DNA from: Tiliqua scincoides
Taxonomy: Eukaryota > Chordata > Lepidosauria > Squamata > Scincidae
Direction: 5' to 3'
Length of the DNA: 64,000 nucleotides
Assembly: GCF_035046505.1 (NCBI RefSeq)
Contig: NC_089821.1
Location: 198,734,377 to 198,798,376 of the forward strand
Part shown: positions 1-12,489 of the stretch, in pieces
Layout: each line of letters begins with the position of its first letter
Numbering within the stretch: the stretch's first letter is position 1
The notes under the pieces: generated by a model
Told to the model about the DNA's origin: nothing
What the model saw: only the letters and a program-made list of their open reading frames with translations
The model's database searches: none
Position numbers and translations under genes: made by a program

Positions 1-1890
1 GTCACAGTATCTGTGGCGACACAAACATGCTTTTGTTTCTTTTCTTTTCATAAAGAGAAAGACAGACTATTTTAATTTCAGGAGCCACCTCCTCTGATGG
101 CTTTCATCACAGATAATAAATTGACTTTAACATTTTAAATGTGACTCATTGAGTGTCTCTAGTTTTCTTGAAGAAACTGAACTTTGTGGTCAAGTTGAAA
201 GGTGCTTCAAGACCTGAGAGTGTTGCAAAGCCAAGTTGTTGATTTAGGTTGGTGTTTTTGGTGCAAAGCAAACACAAGAAACATTCCTGTTATTTTCTTC
301 AAGCCAGAAACAAGAGGTTTACCTACTTTTGGTATTGGAGTGATTATCCTGAAAAGAGACAGCTCTTTGGAACTTGCATTTTAACTTCTCTGCAAAGATT
401 ATGGAAGTATGGTAGAGGTGTTTATTTTAGTCATGGCATGGGGGAAAGTGGAGATGTACAGAATTTATGTGGAAAAGTCCAGTGTCATTGGTGTGTGACT
501 CCAAAGTTGATGTTCAGCTGGACTGGATCAGTTTTATTTATTTATTTATTTATTTATTTTAGAGCCTCTCCCCCCACCGGTGCAGCTGTACCAAAAATGG
601 GTGTGCTGTATCTAGCTGGGGGCGGGGTGGGTGATTGCTGGCACAAGACTAAGAAAGGGAATGGGGATTCTGCAGAAAAGGATAGGATCCAGTGTATGCC
701 ATTGTCACCAGATCCACCCCTCCTGCAGTTTCCCTGCTGCCCGGTTTGCCCCTGCCCTGCCCGCCCCCTCCTCCACTTCTCCCTGCTCCAGTGGGTGTAG
801 GCAGTTCTGATGATGGATTGGGAGCACAACTACCCTGTGTGGCAGCGCTCCCATAATGCGCACTCCATCTGTAGCCATTTTGCAGCAGCGGAACTCAGTT
901 CTACTGTTGCAAAAGGCTGCATGTGACAGCCCAGTCTTCAATAGGAGGATTAATCTCAGCTGTGTTAATATCAGTTGTATGTGTTGACTCCAAAAACTAA
1001 TTGAACCAGTGAGTGCAGAAAATATGTTTGTTCCTTTGTATTTAAGTGAAGCTGAAAGTTCATGAATTAATACTATTAATTTCCAGGAAGTTGTAAATTA
1101 TATTATTTAATTAGCAGCTTCAAAGTGTTTATATTGTAAACTATTTGGAGATAAAGTATCGATTATACATCAAAAGTATTGTATGGTTGGTGCTGTTTGG
1201 TATTGTAGTCTCATGTTCTTGCAGGACTACAGTCAAATTGTATTTTGTTGCTAGCTGTGTGCTTGGCATCTAAGAGATGGTGTCACTGGCACTGCTTTTC
1301 CTTGGCAAAGTGAGATAGGTGTTGCTGTACAAGAAGTTTTTAGTGGTCTGGGAGTAGAAAAGGGAGTGTCCGTCTCTATGGGATGTGAAAATGGCTTCAG
1401 ACTACAGTAGATAAAAATTAGATTTTTATCTAATAACCAGAGTAGAGAAAAATTAGTGTCCTACTTTGTTAAAGAAAGGTTTTATTTAAATCATTTTTAA
1501 TTTTTATACTGCATTTATAATGTATTTAAAAGTTTTTTCTAAAGTAGCTTCATATTAAAATAGTATCTGCATACAAGCAACTTCAAATGAATCAACAGCC
1601 GTTCAATCACTTTTAAGTTGTTTTTAAACATAAGCAAAATAACTGATGGGAAAAATACCATTTTGAGGTCAGAAGGCAGAATAGGTCATTTTGGACATAA
1701 TATTCAAGGATCAGAGATTGGTCAGTTATCATGGCACCCAGGTCTCTGGCCACTAAGATTTGCCATCCTTTGTTATGTGGAGAATGACTTTGCCTGCTTG
1801 ATCAGTGTTGTATAATTCTATTTTTGTGCTCATCTACATGAACCTTCAGACTTGCTCAGTTCTTGGATAAGAATATTTACTCACTGTAAA
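1..1890. other. Intergenic, no gene seen
   Basis: Mostly AT-rich. 590-900 is GC-richer and has the feel of an old dispersed repeat (ctcccataatgcgcactcc). No exon with splice sites was recognised. Confidence 0.5.
533..560. repeat. (TTTA)n microsatellite
   Basis: Seven or so units of ttta in an AT-rich stretch. Confidence 0.8.
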
Positions 1891-1896
1891 CGAGAG

Positions 1897-2355
1897 GTAC
1901 AGGTTCAGGCTTGTTTTTCTGTGGAGGTTCAGTTCCCAGAACTCATGTGGATGGCAAAAATCGAATTAAAGCAAATCCATTTTAAAAAGTGTCCCTTTGC
2001 TAGGCAATTTAAATAACAGCCTTGCTAACCTTTGTGATATAAGACAGAGTCATTAGGTAGAGAATCCATAATCATTCTCTCTCCAGGTGCTTAGAAAGGC
2101 TTCACTCTGAGCCAGCTACCCCTGCCTTCACCAATGCAAAGTGATTATCTTTCTTTCACCAGCTTGGGGAAGGGAGGGATTACTTGCCTTGGAGTAAAGC
2201 TGTTCTAAGTGCCTGGAGAGGGAATGATTGATGGATTGTCAGCATCACTCCCATTAACAAGGCTATTGTTAAAAAACCTTTTTTCCTTTATTTGAAAGGG
2301 CCTTTCTCATTTTGTTGAAATAAAACAGCAGGTAAAAAAAATCAGTAGATAACAC
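1897..2355. mobile_element. Older copy of the Tigger-like element
   Basis: Shares blocks such as acagccttgctaacctttg and attgatggattgtcagc with 49356-50070, more diverged. Confidence 0.5.
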
Positions 2356-2400
2356 ATATTTTGCTTCCTTAAACATTACACCAATTTCTGGGTATATTTC

Positions 2401-2627
2401 GGGTGCTGATTCCAAAAATGGCATCCGTTTTGCCCTATCATGTCTAGTTTTGGAGACATGGCATAGCCTCTTTAATGAATGGTTCAGGCAGCTTCCTCAT
2501 TAGGAAGCCTACACCATGGCTTCCTCATGAGGAAGCTGCTTGAACCATTCACTAATGAGGCTATGCCGTGTCTCCAAAACTAGATGTGACAGGGCAAAAT
2601 GGATGCCATTTTTGGAATCAGCACCCC
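2401..2627. repeat. Long palindrome (two arms of about 108 bp, short loop)
   Basis: Left arm 2401-2508 (gggtgctgattccaaaaatg) returns inverted at 2518-2627 with few mismatches and a loop of about 10 bases. It looks like a fold-back MITE; the transposon group was not recognised. Confidence 0.8.
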
Positions 2628-2639
2628 AAATTCATATCA

Positions 2640-4010
2640 AATCACCATAAAGTTTGGGAAAAACTTTTCTGACCGTCAGTTTTGTAGGCATGTGTAATTA
2701 GGTTATACTTTTATTTCTTTTTCTGAAAATGAGATGCTATGCCAAGTAACTACTAACTTTTACTTCTGACTAAGTTCTGGGCCCTTGGAAGGACACACAC
2801 AGTGCAGCCTCTATGCATGTCTACTCCAGTGTAAGTTCCATTGCATTTATTGGGGCCTATTCCTAGGTAAGTATGTTTAGGATTGCTGCCTAAAATTATA
2901 ATGCAACAGGCACACAGTGAGCAAAAAGTTTTGGAGTAGCAACTACTGTAGACCTCTTCAGGTGTTTACATATGAAGAATGAATGGGGGGAGCAGGGAAA
3001 TATGACATGGGTCCACCCATGCATTAGGGAATGTATGAGACAGTAAATGTGTATGTTTGCACTCTTTTCCCCCATCCTACCCCCCCTCGCACATACACGC
3101 TCCATGCCTTGTGTGTCTGAGGAAGGCTTTTGTTTTTCTGAGGTGCAATCAGTGCAAGACTTTAGAGTTACACCATATAGAAGTAGAATATCTCCTAGAT
3201 ATATCTCCTGTAGAATATGTATAGTATTTAGTTATAAATTAGCATGACCCATTTTTTAAAGAAAAATGGAAGGTATCTGTGAAAGACTTTATTTAAACCA
3301 GGATTTCAATCACTTCATCCGCCCCCTTAGAGGCAAAGGTTTGCATCTGTGAACAGGAGAATTCGTTCAAAGGTGGTGGGCATTCTTGCATACCTCTGTC
3401 CTCATTGCTCTTCACATACAGGCTGCAAAATCTGTACTGGATTATTATGTTAGCCTGTAAGGTGTCAGACAGTTAGCCAATTGGTATAGGCAGGGTTAAA
3501 ATCAATGGCTGCACCTAAATCTGTGAAAGAGCAAAAAGAATAACTGTTCAGCCATTTTGATATGCCCTAATTTAGAAAATGGATTTTCTCTTCTTTTGTG
3601 GTCTTGTTTGTTATGCTTTCCTATCTGCAACAAAAACAACAGCTGGGACACTAAAAGAATTAGCTTTCTTGGGTTACTGCCCACCTCACGTCAAAACCAT
3701 GAACTAATCCCCAGTAGGCAGTGAGTGCACACAGATGAACGCATACACAGGAGAAAAAAAAACTCAAGGTCAAAAAGGACATAAAATGCAAGTAATTTAT
3801 GTGAACTACAGAGGTGTGTGTATCAGGTTATACGTAATAGAATTTTTTGAGATCTCATCCTCATGTAAAATCCAGTGTGTTATAGAACTGCACTACCTTG
3901 AACTTTTATGTAGTGCAACGACCATTTGGATAAGACCATAGTCCTCAGATAGGCTGGTTCCAGAAATTGCAGTCAGTAAACATACCAGTGGTAGGATTTT
4001 GTAAGCCCTC
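2640..4010. other. Intergenic, no gene seen
   Basis: Holds one diverged hairpin repeat unit (2808-2890). The rest gives no coding or repeat signal that I recognise. Confidence 0.5.
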
Positions 4011-4019
4011 TTTCCCTGG

Positions 4020-4185
4020 TTCATGTGAGACTGCATAGCAAGTTAGATCCTTGCTCTATCTAGCTTAGCACTGCCTGGCTCAGAGCTTCAGATGGGTCTT
4101 GGCTTGCCTTCCATAGAGATGCTAACAATTGACCCTGGACTCTCTATCACATGTTCTGCCACTAAACTATGGTGCCTCTCCAACA
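4020..4185 (-). repeat. Degenerate tRNA-type SINE
   Basis: Minus strand resembles the tRNA-headed reptile SINE (B-box-like stretch near 4125-4165, then a tail with a ctagatagagc-type segment). Much diverged. Confidence 0.4.
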
Positions 4186-5369
4186 AATTTACTTTGGAAC
4201 TCAAAAAAAATCTAGCTGATTGGTAAAGTACTACTAGTTCATAAACAAAAGGGTGAAAATATGACCTCCACGCAAACTGCTCAGTCTTTCAAACTGAATA
4301 AGTTTGAAATCTGGCGTCCTCATTTGTCCTTGTACATGCAAATACTTTTAAGTTCAGTGGCATTTCAGTGTTTGCAGTGCAATCCAGGGTTCTCTCTGCC
4401 CCCTTTCACTAAATAGGCTCACTAACTAGGCTTTCACTAGGCTCAGATAGCCTCCCTCCCCCACATCGCTTCTGTTTCAAATGATGAATGAGGCATGCTG
4501 GAATCCCAGCATGCATGGTTCCTGTTCATTCATAACAGAAGTGGCACAGAAGAGGAAAGCTGTGTACTGAGTTCTAGGTAAAAGAGGGACAGGATCCAGA
4601 TATCCTTCAATTGCCCACTTGGTGCTTTCTTGCCCAAGTGGGTGAAAAAAGGTGATCTGGAGCCACTACGGTTTTTTCATCTCCCTTCTCCTTCCAGCAA
4701 GGCTAATGGAGCTGCTTATCATTTGTGCATTTGTGGCAGCAAACCTCAAAATCTTCAGACAACATAAGAACATAACAGCCCCACTGGATCAGGCCATAGG
4801 CCCATCTAGTCCAGCTTCCTGTATCTCACAGCGGCCCACCAAATGCCCCAGGGAGCACACCAGATAACAAGAGACCTCATCCTGATGCCCTCCCTTGCAT
4901 CTGGCATTCTGACATAGCCCACCTCCAAAATCAGGAGGTTGTGCACACACATCATGGCTTTCCTTATGTTTTCATGTGGAATACAAGAAAACGGGGACAA
5001 GATATAGCCCTGTAGGAAAAATTTTCTTCACCCTTTTCTTTGCATCTTGAGGCTTTAGGATTATGTTAAATGTTATGCAGTCCTGGGCTTAAATATAGAC
5101 AAGAGGCTGGGAGCAGAAGTCCAGCAGCCAGGCACCAGGATTTGGCTCATTTGCAAGGAGCAAAAGAGAAAGCAGATAAACTTCTAGACAACCAACAATT
5201 TGTATTGCTTGTCCAGAGTGATGTGCCACAAGCAACCATTTCTTCAAGTTTAAAACAGTACTGATTTAAAAGTAGTGGAATAGATTATATAGATTGTGCA
5301 AGTATTTAGTTGTTCTGCCAGGCTCCCTGTTCTGAGCTTTGCCTAGAGATCCTATGCCCACTTTAAGCC
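4186..5369. other. Intergenic with a CR1 fragment, no gene seen
   Basis: Apart from the CR1 end at 4764-4975 nothing was identified. Confidence 0.5.
4764..4975 (-). mobile_element. CR1 3' end fragment
   Basis: Same tail sequence as 8761-9118 (ggatcaggccataggcccat), minus orientation, truncated. Confidence 0.75.
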
Positions 5370-6240
5370 CAATTAGTTCCCCCAGCTTGACTACAGCTTA
5401 ATCTGCCAGTACCAGCAGGAAAGAGACCAGCAGGGTCCCAGCTCTCCAAGCAGCAGTCCTTCCAGGTAAGCAGCAGCACCTCAGCTTTCCACTCCTCAGC
5501 AGTCGGTTTGAGTAGTCCGTTAGTGGGCCAGATAATCTGTCCGAAAGTCCAGTACATTGTTAACCAGTCCGTTGATTCGTTAACAGAGTCATGGGTCAGT
5601 CCGTGAGTCATTAGCCAGGCGCAGGCCTTGGATCATGCGGAGCTCAGCTCCACGGATCCGCCTCTCCGCCTCCCCCGGCCACGCCCCGGCCACGCCCCCA
5701 CCTCCCGTTCCACAGCCCGGTGGTCCGGCACACTGCCAAGCCGCAGAACCCAGCCACCTGCCGCGCGCCAGCCCAGCTCTGGCCGGCTAGCTCCAGCAGG
5801 AGCCTGGTGGTAAGCCCCGCAAACGTGCCTTATGGCACATTTGCAACTGTGGTCCGCAGCGTGGAGCCACGTTGCGGACCACAGGATTGGGCTCTGAGTC
5901 AGTTAGCCATAAAGTCAGTACAAAACGCAGAGCCGTAAGTCAGTCCATGAGTTAGCAGTCCAGTAAGTCAGTTAGCCACAAAGTCAGTCCGTTCAGTTAG
6001 CAAGCACGTCTCCTTTCCCTCCTCCACTCTCTCTCTCCACAACAACCCACAAACCCTTCCTGCATCAGGTGCTCCTTATATCCCTAGAGAACTCATTGCC
6101 TCTAGTGGCTGCAGCTGCGCAGCACACCCTGCAGAGAGCCCAGGCCTTAACCCTTAAAGGGGCCACTGCTGACACCACATCCTACCTCCTCGCCAGATCT
6201 TCCGCGATTCCAATACATTAGTGTATTGTTGATTACCTAT
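5370..6240 (-). repeat. Unclassified repeat with agtcagtta-type subrepeats, LTR-like
   Basis: Minus strand contains gtggtgtcagcagtggcccc, then gggatataaggagcacctg and a long stretch of short gactgactttg-type repeats. The same text is at 29318-29850 and 60368-60530. The TATA-like gatataag suggests a promoter such as that of an LTR, but ends were not defined. Treated as a fossil. Confidence 0.45.
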
Positions 6241-6494
6241 ACTACTTGTATTTAAGATGTGTTATTTAGGCTTACCACTCAGCCCCATCTTTTCCCAGAG
6301 GGGATGGCACAAGTTTTAGCTCCAATGAAATTCTTTTAAGTTGCCCAATGTGATGAGTTGTTTCAAACCCTCAAATGGGGAAAGCTTGTGGAGCTGGATG
6401 CTGTCCTGCTGGGACTTTTCTGTATCAGTGCATAGGGATACCATACATTTTGACCATTTGATTAGAAAGCCAGTTCACAGTGAATATCTGGTCT

Positions 6495-6771
6495 GGTCTA
6501 GAGGTCTGGTCTGGTCTAGAGGGTAGAGCCTTCATTAGCCCGAAGATAACATCGGAAGGTCGCCAGTTCAAGGTCACTGGCAGCTTCCTGAACAGCAAGA
6601 CCTTGAAGCAGCTGACAAGCCCAGCTGAGTTATTCCATCTGCTGTTTGGTGTGAGCGAAGAACCGTCTTGGCTGCTCTCCATGATTAAAGTCAGAGGAGT
6701 AATCCAATGACCAGAAAGGTGGTATATAAATACCTAGTTATTATTATTATAGTTATTATTATATCTCATTA
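6495..6771 (+). mobile_element. Sauria SINE
   Basis: Plus-strand copy: ggtagagccttcattagccc, then gaagataacatcggaaggtc, caagcccagctgagttattc, and the tail aaaggtggtatataaatacc with ATT repeats. Confidence 0.85.
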
Positions 6772-6872
6772 TCAGGAGCTTAGCAGACTCAGCTGGATGA
6801 TTAACTCCTCCATATTTTCTGACCTGTAAGTAACCTTCTTCATTGAATTTTTACCTTCTGCTTCTTAATCTA

Positions 6873-8267
6873 ATGGGGGGAAAAAGAACCTTTTCTCCAG
6901 GGGATGCAGAATCTGACTCAACTCCCCACCTTAAACAAACCAGATTGGAGACATTTTTCTCCTTGCCTCAGCCCTCAGAAGCCGAAGCTGCATTATCGAG
7001 TCCTTCATCTCCCCCCCTTCATGCAGTTTCTTCGACGCCGCCTCTTGCTTCAAACAACTCCGATCGAAACGAGCTGCATCCTCCTGCATCCCCATATGAA
7101 GCTGATGAATTGCATGAACTGGAGAATTTATTGTTGCAGCATTCTCAATTATTACTGCAGCAATCTCAACATTCTCTCCTAACCTCTCGCATGGTAAGCA
7201 CAATTTTTTCTCAAACTGAGATTATAGTGGGACTCTTAAAGGAACTGCATCATACCATTACTTCATTGCAGTTAAGTGCTCCTTGCTGCCACATGGAACA
7301 AAAAAAACTGTAAGCAAATTCCTTATGTAAGCACTCACTTTCACCAACACATGAAAGTAAACCTGCTCAATTGATTTATGAACCAAACTGCATTGCAATT
7401 ATAATTCCTCAGCATAGAGGGAATCGTTTTGATTGGAGTAAACTAAGGCCAGTCAAGAAACTTCTGGCTACTCTACTAGGAACAACTTTTTCCTCTATTG
7501 ATCTTTGGAAAATCGAAAAACTGTTTCCAACTAGCTCCATGGACAGATTCCTGTTATATTTTTCCTCCATCCACATCCCAAAGCTGTTGCTCCGGTGTGC
7601 AGGAGCCTTAAGGAGACATGGGATTCTTACCCAAAGACACTTCAGGAATACCCAAGTTACGAGCCTCCTTCCTTTTATTCCCTGTAAGCACAAATCCAGG
7701 ACTTCGACTCTTCCTTCATCTTCTAACCAGAAACCATTGTCAAAACCTCCTTCATCTTCAGTAACTGAGACCAATCCTTTGGAGCGATTAACAGCTTCTG
7801 ATTTTTCCCTTCTTCATATGGAAACTGATGATCCCAACCTTCAGGGAAAGACTCTCGAGAAATCAGCTCAACCCTCACCTGTTTTTAACTTTCAAACTTC
7901 TCCTGTGATTTTAAATTCCTTGACTAAACCCATTGTTTCACCTTCTTCAGCCAGCTTTACTTATGCCTGTGAGGAATGTACTTCTTTACCATCTTCTCCA
8001 ACATGTAATCCTGTTACTTCACTATACCCAAATTGTATAGTGGAAAATTGTTCCCACTCTGGTTCCTTTTTGTTAGTGGATGCAACAACCCAATCCATAC
8101 CCCCTTTAAATTTTAATTTTATAAGCCCTGACTTTCAAGGGCCATTGCTGATTACTGATACAGTCCAAACCCTACCCAATTCTCCTATTTCCACACGGCC
8201 TCCTTCTCCTAGTCCCCTTATCAATCCATTAGTTGAATTACCCACACATGCATCCAGTAGTCTGTAG
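6873..8267 (+). pseudogene. LINE ORF1, one in-frame stop
   Basis: One frame runs MGGKRTFSPGDAESD through the Ser/Pro-rich tail ending HASSSL, with a single TAA at 7311-7313. Residues near GNRFDWSKLRPVKKLL and IHIPKLLLRCAGALRR have the look of a folded nucleic-acid-binding core between low-complexity arms (inference). No CCHC zinc knuckle is seen. Confidence 0.5.
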
Positions 8268-8397
8268 TCCACCTGTGGCTATTGATTCTTTACCCCCTAT
8301 TATATCACCTGACCATTCATCAAACCCTAATCCTTCTGGTTGACTATCCACTTCTGTCCAAGTTGTTCCACCTCCAGCTACCCCTTTTAAATTAATT

Positions 8398-8760
8398 TCT
8401 TAGAATATTGCTGGCTGGAGGAATAAATCCATGGACTCTGATTTTTTAAGTTATCTTTCATCTTTTGATTTAATTTTTCTTCAAGAAACGTGGTCACTAA
8501 CCCCTATTTATATGCCAGGTTTTATTTCATATTCCCTACCTGCCTTTAAAACTAACACAAGAGGCCACCCATTGTGTGTGAGCCTTTGTTGCTTCTCAAA
8601 TTCTTCATCTAGACTCTCATTAAATTCTTTACCCAAACGGTCTTCCTTTTTTCAAGCTTTTCTCCTCTTAACTAATAACATCCAAATATTAGTCCTCAAT
8701 ATATATGTTCCACCTTCCCACCCAGATTGTCTTCCATTCTGGGATGATGTCAAATCCTTT
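8398..8760 (+). pseudogene. LINE ORF2 endonuclease start
   Basis: Reads NIAGWRNK, then DFLSYLSSFDLIFLQETWS, typical of APE endonucleases. TAG stands where Trp is expected just before NIAGW. The frame ends where the CR1 fragment was inserted. Confidence 0.6.
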
Positions 8761-9118
8761 ATAAGAACATAAGAACAGCCCCACTGGATCAGGCCATAGG
8801 CCCATCTAGTCCAGGTTCCTGTATCTCACAGCGGCCCACCAAATGCCCCAGGGAGCACACCAGATAACAAGAGACCTCATCCTGGTGCCCTCCGTTGCAT
8901 CTGGCATTCTGACATAACCCATTTCTAAAATCAGGAGGTTGCGCATACACATCATGGCTTGTACCCCATAATGGATTTTTCCTCCAGAAACTTGTCCAAT
9001 CCCCTTTTAAAGGCATCCAGGCTAGATGCCATCACCACATCCTGTGGCAAGGAGTTCCACAGACCAACCACACGCTGCGTAAAGAAATATTTTCTTTCTT
9101 TTTTTCTCTTTTCTTTTT
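8761..9118 (-). mobile_element. CR1 3' end nested in the LINE
   Basis: Minus-strand CR1 tail ending in repeated TTCTTAT, with the same sequence as 3' parts of the CR1 at 36307-38460. It interrupts the endonuclease domain of the older LINE. Confidence 0.8.
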
Positions 9119-9155
9119 TTATACAGTATTTGACTATCTCAAGACCAACCCCCTT

Positions 9156-10454
9156 GTGTTTTTATTACTCTTGGGAGATTTTAATTCTAGGTTAGGCCCT
9201 GATAATGTAGCATTAGCTCAATATATGAACTGGGTCTTAGAAGTTTTTATCCCCCCGGAATTTCAAGGACTCAGATCTTCTATGGATCCCTCCTTTAATA
9301 CCTATACTCCTTATTTGGTAGATCTTTGCCTTGAATTTAATTTGTATATTTTAAATGATTCCTTTGCAAATGACATCCCAGGCAGACTGACACACTTTTC
9401 TTATAAAGGAGCTAGTGTCCTGAATTATATCCTTACTTTCTTAGAAATTTTCCCCTTTATTTCATATTTTACTGTTGATCATCGGTCTGATAGTGATCAT
9501 TTGCCAATTCTTCTGAATCTGTCTTTCACTCCTCCTTTTGAGGGGCATAACTCTTCTCCTACTTATATATCTCGCAGCCTTAGATGGTCTTCTAAATCTG
9601 GAGAGGCTTTCCAAAACTGGACCAGAACGAGGGAGGTTATGGATCTTTACTCAAAGCTATCTGCGACCCGATCGCCCTCCCTCCGTATTGCACTCTATGA
9701 GTTGCTCACTCAGTCGCTGGTTCAGTCATTGCGATCACCTCGGGCTTTGACTACACACTTTCATTCTCCTTCTTGGTTTGATGCTGAGTGTTGGATTGCC
9801 AAGAAATATGTTAGGCAATTCTTTCACTCCATATCCCGTGATCCTTCTCCAGAAATGCTTAAAGCATTTTTCCTATTAAAAAAAAACAAAACATGTGGCA
9901 GTTTCTTTGATTATAAGAAACATGTATTTGCCCCCCAAAATTGGAAACTACTTTATGACGCGATGCACTCTGACAACCATAAGCTTTTCTGGTCTTTGGT
10001 TTCACGCACTCATTCTCAGTCAAGTTACATACCCCCCTCCTTGATTTCTCCCTCCACTTGGACTACTTATTATTCCAAAGTTTTTTCTGCACTGAACCTA
10101 GATGTTAATTATCCTTTATGCCCTCCCGACTTGCCGGAATGGTCACCTGTCTCGCCTTCTGAAATTATGGAGCTCATTAGCTCCTTGAAACCTGGGAAAG
10201 CCCCCGGCCCGGATGAAATTCCAACAGAGTTTCTCACCAATAATCCTTCTTGGTGGTCTACACCTCTGTCCAATCTATTCACAATCATCAATAAATCTGG
10301 TTTAATTCCTGCTACTTGGCTAGCCTCTGTAATAGTACCAATCTTTAAAAAAGGTGACCCGGCCTCTCCTAACAACTATTGGCCAATCAATCTCCTTTCA
10401 TGTATAGGGAAGTTGTATTCCAGGTATCTTTTAAACAAACATATCCTGGGCTGA
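9156..10454 (+). pseudogene. LINE ORF2 endonuclease end and reverse transcriptase start
   Basis: 432 open codons: GDFNSRLGPDN, SDSDHLPILL, then RT boxes KPGKAPGPDEIPTEF and PIFKKGDPASPNNY. It ends in a TGA after KHILG; RT homology continues in other frames to about 11100. Confidence 0.75.
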
Positions 10455-11324
10455 TTCAATAGGTCTCCCGGTCAGGGAACAAATTGGTTTCCTTCCGGGA
10501 TCCTCCACAATACATCATATATTTACTCTTTCCTTTTTAGCTAGCAAGTATTCTGAGTATCATGGCACTAAACTTTATTCTGCTTTTATCGATCTCAGAG
10601 GTGCCTTTGACTCTATTGATAGGAATATTTTGTGGAGGAAACTGACTAAATGGGGGATTGACCCGTCTCCTCTTTTTGATTCAACAATTGCACTCTTCTA
10701 ACACCTGTCGCATCCGATTGGATCGCTCAGGTGCCATGTCGGATAGTATACCGGTGAGCAAGGGTGTCTGACAGGGGTGTATTCTTGTTCCTTTTCTATT
10801 CAACCTTTATCTTGAATAAAGGTTGATCTTGAATAGAGGCTGATCTTCCCTCTTTTCTCCCTTCCTCAGGAATTTCTGCTCCCTCTCTAAATGGTACCCC
10901 TATTCCGAACATTTTATATGCAGATGATGCTGTGTTACTATCTATTACCAAGCTAGGTCTTCATAGATTGCTGATCTCCTTCCAGGAATATTGTCTTCTC
11001 AATCTTTTGTCAATCAATTCTGAAAAAACACCTAGTTTTTTTCCAAATCCTGGGCCCCATGCCCCTGGAGGATTGATAACTTAATATTCCAACAAGTTAA
11101 ATCCTTCAGATACTTAGGAATTATTTTTCATTATCGACATTCTTGGTTGTACCATCATAGATCTGCTATCTCAAAACGCGATTGCCCGATTCCATTTTTA
11201 TAAGGGCAACCAGTACATCCCTGCTGCCATTCATGCTCTCCAAATTCAAGCTTTTCCTCAATTACTTTATGGAGTAGCTGTTTGGATTGAAGCAGCTAAT
11301 CAGGAGATAGTAACTGCTAAATTT

Positions 11325-12043
11325 TTGAGAAGAATTCTTGGAGTTCCAAACTTAATTAGGCTGTCCACTATGATTTTGGAATTGGGTATTCATCTCCCCA
11401 CTACTGTAGCTTGGACTTCCACTTTTAAGTTTTGGCTTAGACTCCATCTTAATATCCTCCCGAATTCTATTCTCTTAGATCTATTAAAAGACTCTTTTTC
11501 ATCCAACTGGTTTAAACTCATTGATGCCAAACTATCTTCTTTGGATCTTTCTCTGAACTCTTAGCTGATTTGGACCTTCAAAAAGCGCATCATCTCATTA
11601 AACTCAAACTTTGGGAGCAAGAATACGCAATTTTACTGTCTAGCTTAAATCCGACCTGCTCACCTCTCTTTTTTGGTTTGTCCCCTTCTCTTGGCCATCC
11701 TGCGAACTATTTTACCCAACTTACTAACCCTAGTAAAAGATGGGCTTTTATGCTGGCGAGACGGAATATCTTTCCGTTGGCATTACACCAAGGGAGATTT
11801 TCTAAAACTCCTCGTCTAAATAGATTATGTTTATTTTGTTCAGTTGAACCAGATACTCTGGATCATATCCTTCTTCGGTGTACTGCTCTTCACAACCACA
11901 GGTCTCACTTACTTGATTCTTTTCTTTCTTCTCTTCCTGTTTCCCTTGTTGATCCTTTCCCAATTCTTCTCAGTGGTTACTCCCCTCCTATTACCAACTT
12001 GGTGGCGGAATTTCTAGCGGTAGTCTCCAAGGCCAAAGTCTGA
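11325..12043 (+). pseudogene. LINE ORF2 C-terminal part
   Basis: Two frames (11325-11564 and 11570-12043). The second ends with RLCLFCSVEPDTLDHILLRC, the CxxC...H...C box common near the C terminus of non-LTR elements. Confidence 0.65.
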
Positions 12044-12303
12044 AGTTAACATCTTTAAAGCTGTTCTATTTTACTATGTTATTTATTTTCGGTAAACTTT
12101 TAATATGCCAATAAAGGTATTGAAGTGTGTGAGTTGCCAACCCAACTTGCTTTTGCTCCAAGGACTGGTGAGAGCAAAACTGTCAGAGTTCAAAATGCCA
12201 CCGTTTTCTAAAACACAGCCTCAGCCTCCAATTTGAATTGCAGTTCAATGCTTGATAACTAGAGGTGTCTGTTTCCTGTGTGTAGGGCAGGATTACAGCC
12301 TAA

Positions 12304-12485
12304 GGCCGCAATCCTAATCCACTTTCCAGCACTGACATAAGGGCAATGCAGCTCCAAGGTATGGGAACAAACATTGCCCTAACTTGAGGAGGCCTCCGTG
12401 ACTGCCTCCCAACCACAGAATGCAGCACATGCCCCACTGGTACAACTCTGCCAATGCTGGAAATTTGGTTAGGATTGTGCCCTTA
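12304..12485. repeat. MITE with CAATCCTAA ends
   Basis: Starts ccgcaatcctaatccactt and ends inverted as tttggttaggattgtgccc. The same family is at 17840-18019 and 43885-44065. Confidence 0.65.
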
Positions 12486-12489
12486 GTCT

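Larger units (their letters stand above)
6873..12126 (+). mobile_element. APE-type LINE (L2/Vingi-like, clade uncertain), decayed
   Basis: In order: an ORF1-like frame (6873-8267), an apurinic endonuclease start (8398-8760, NIAGWRNK, DLIFLQETW), a nested CR1 3' end (8761-9118), the endonuclease rest and reverse transcriptase (9156-10454: GDFNSR, SDHLPI, KPGKAPGPDEIPTEF, PIFKKGDP), further RT boxes (AFIDLRGAFDSIDR near 10590, YADDAVLLS near 10917), and a C-terminal CxxC...H...C motif (11570-12043). The 3' end reads AATAAAGGTATTGAA. Several stops and frame changes break ORF2. Confidence 0.8.

Noticed and set aside
6931-7203. Minus-strand frame over the LINE ORF1
   Set aside because: Shadow of the plus-strand ORF1 frame.
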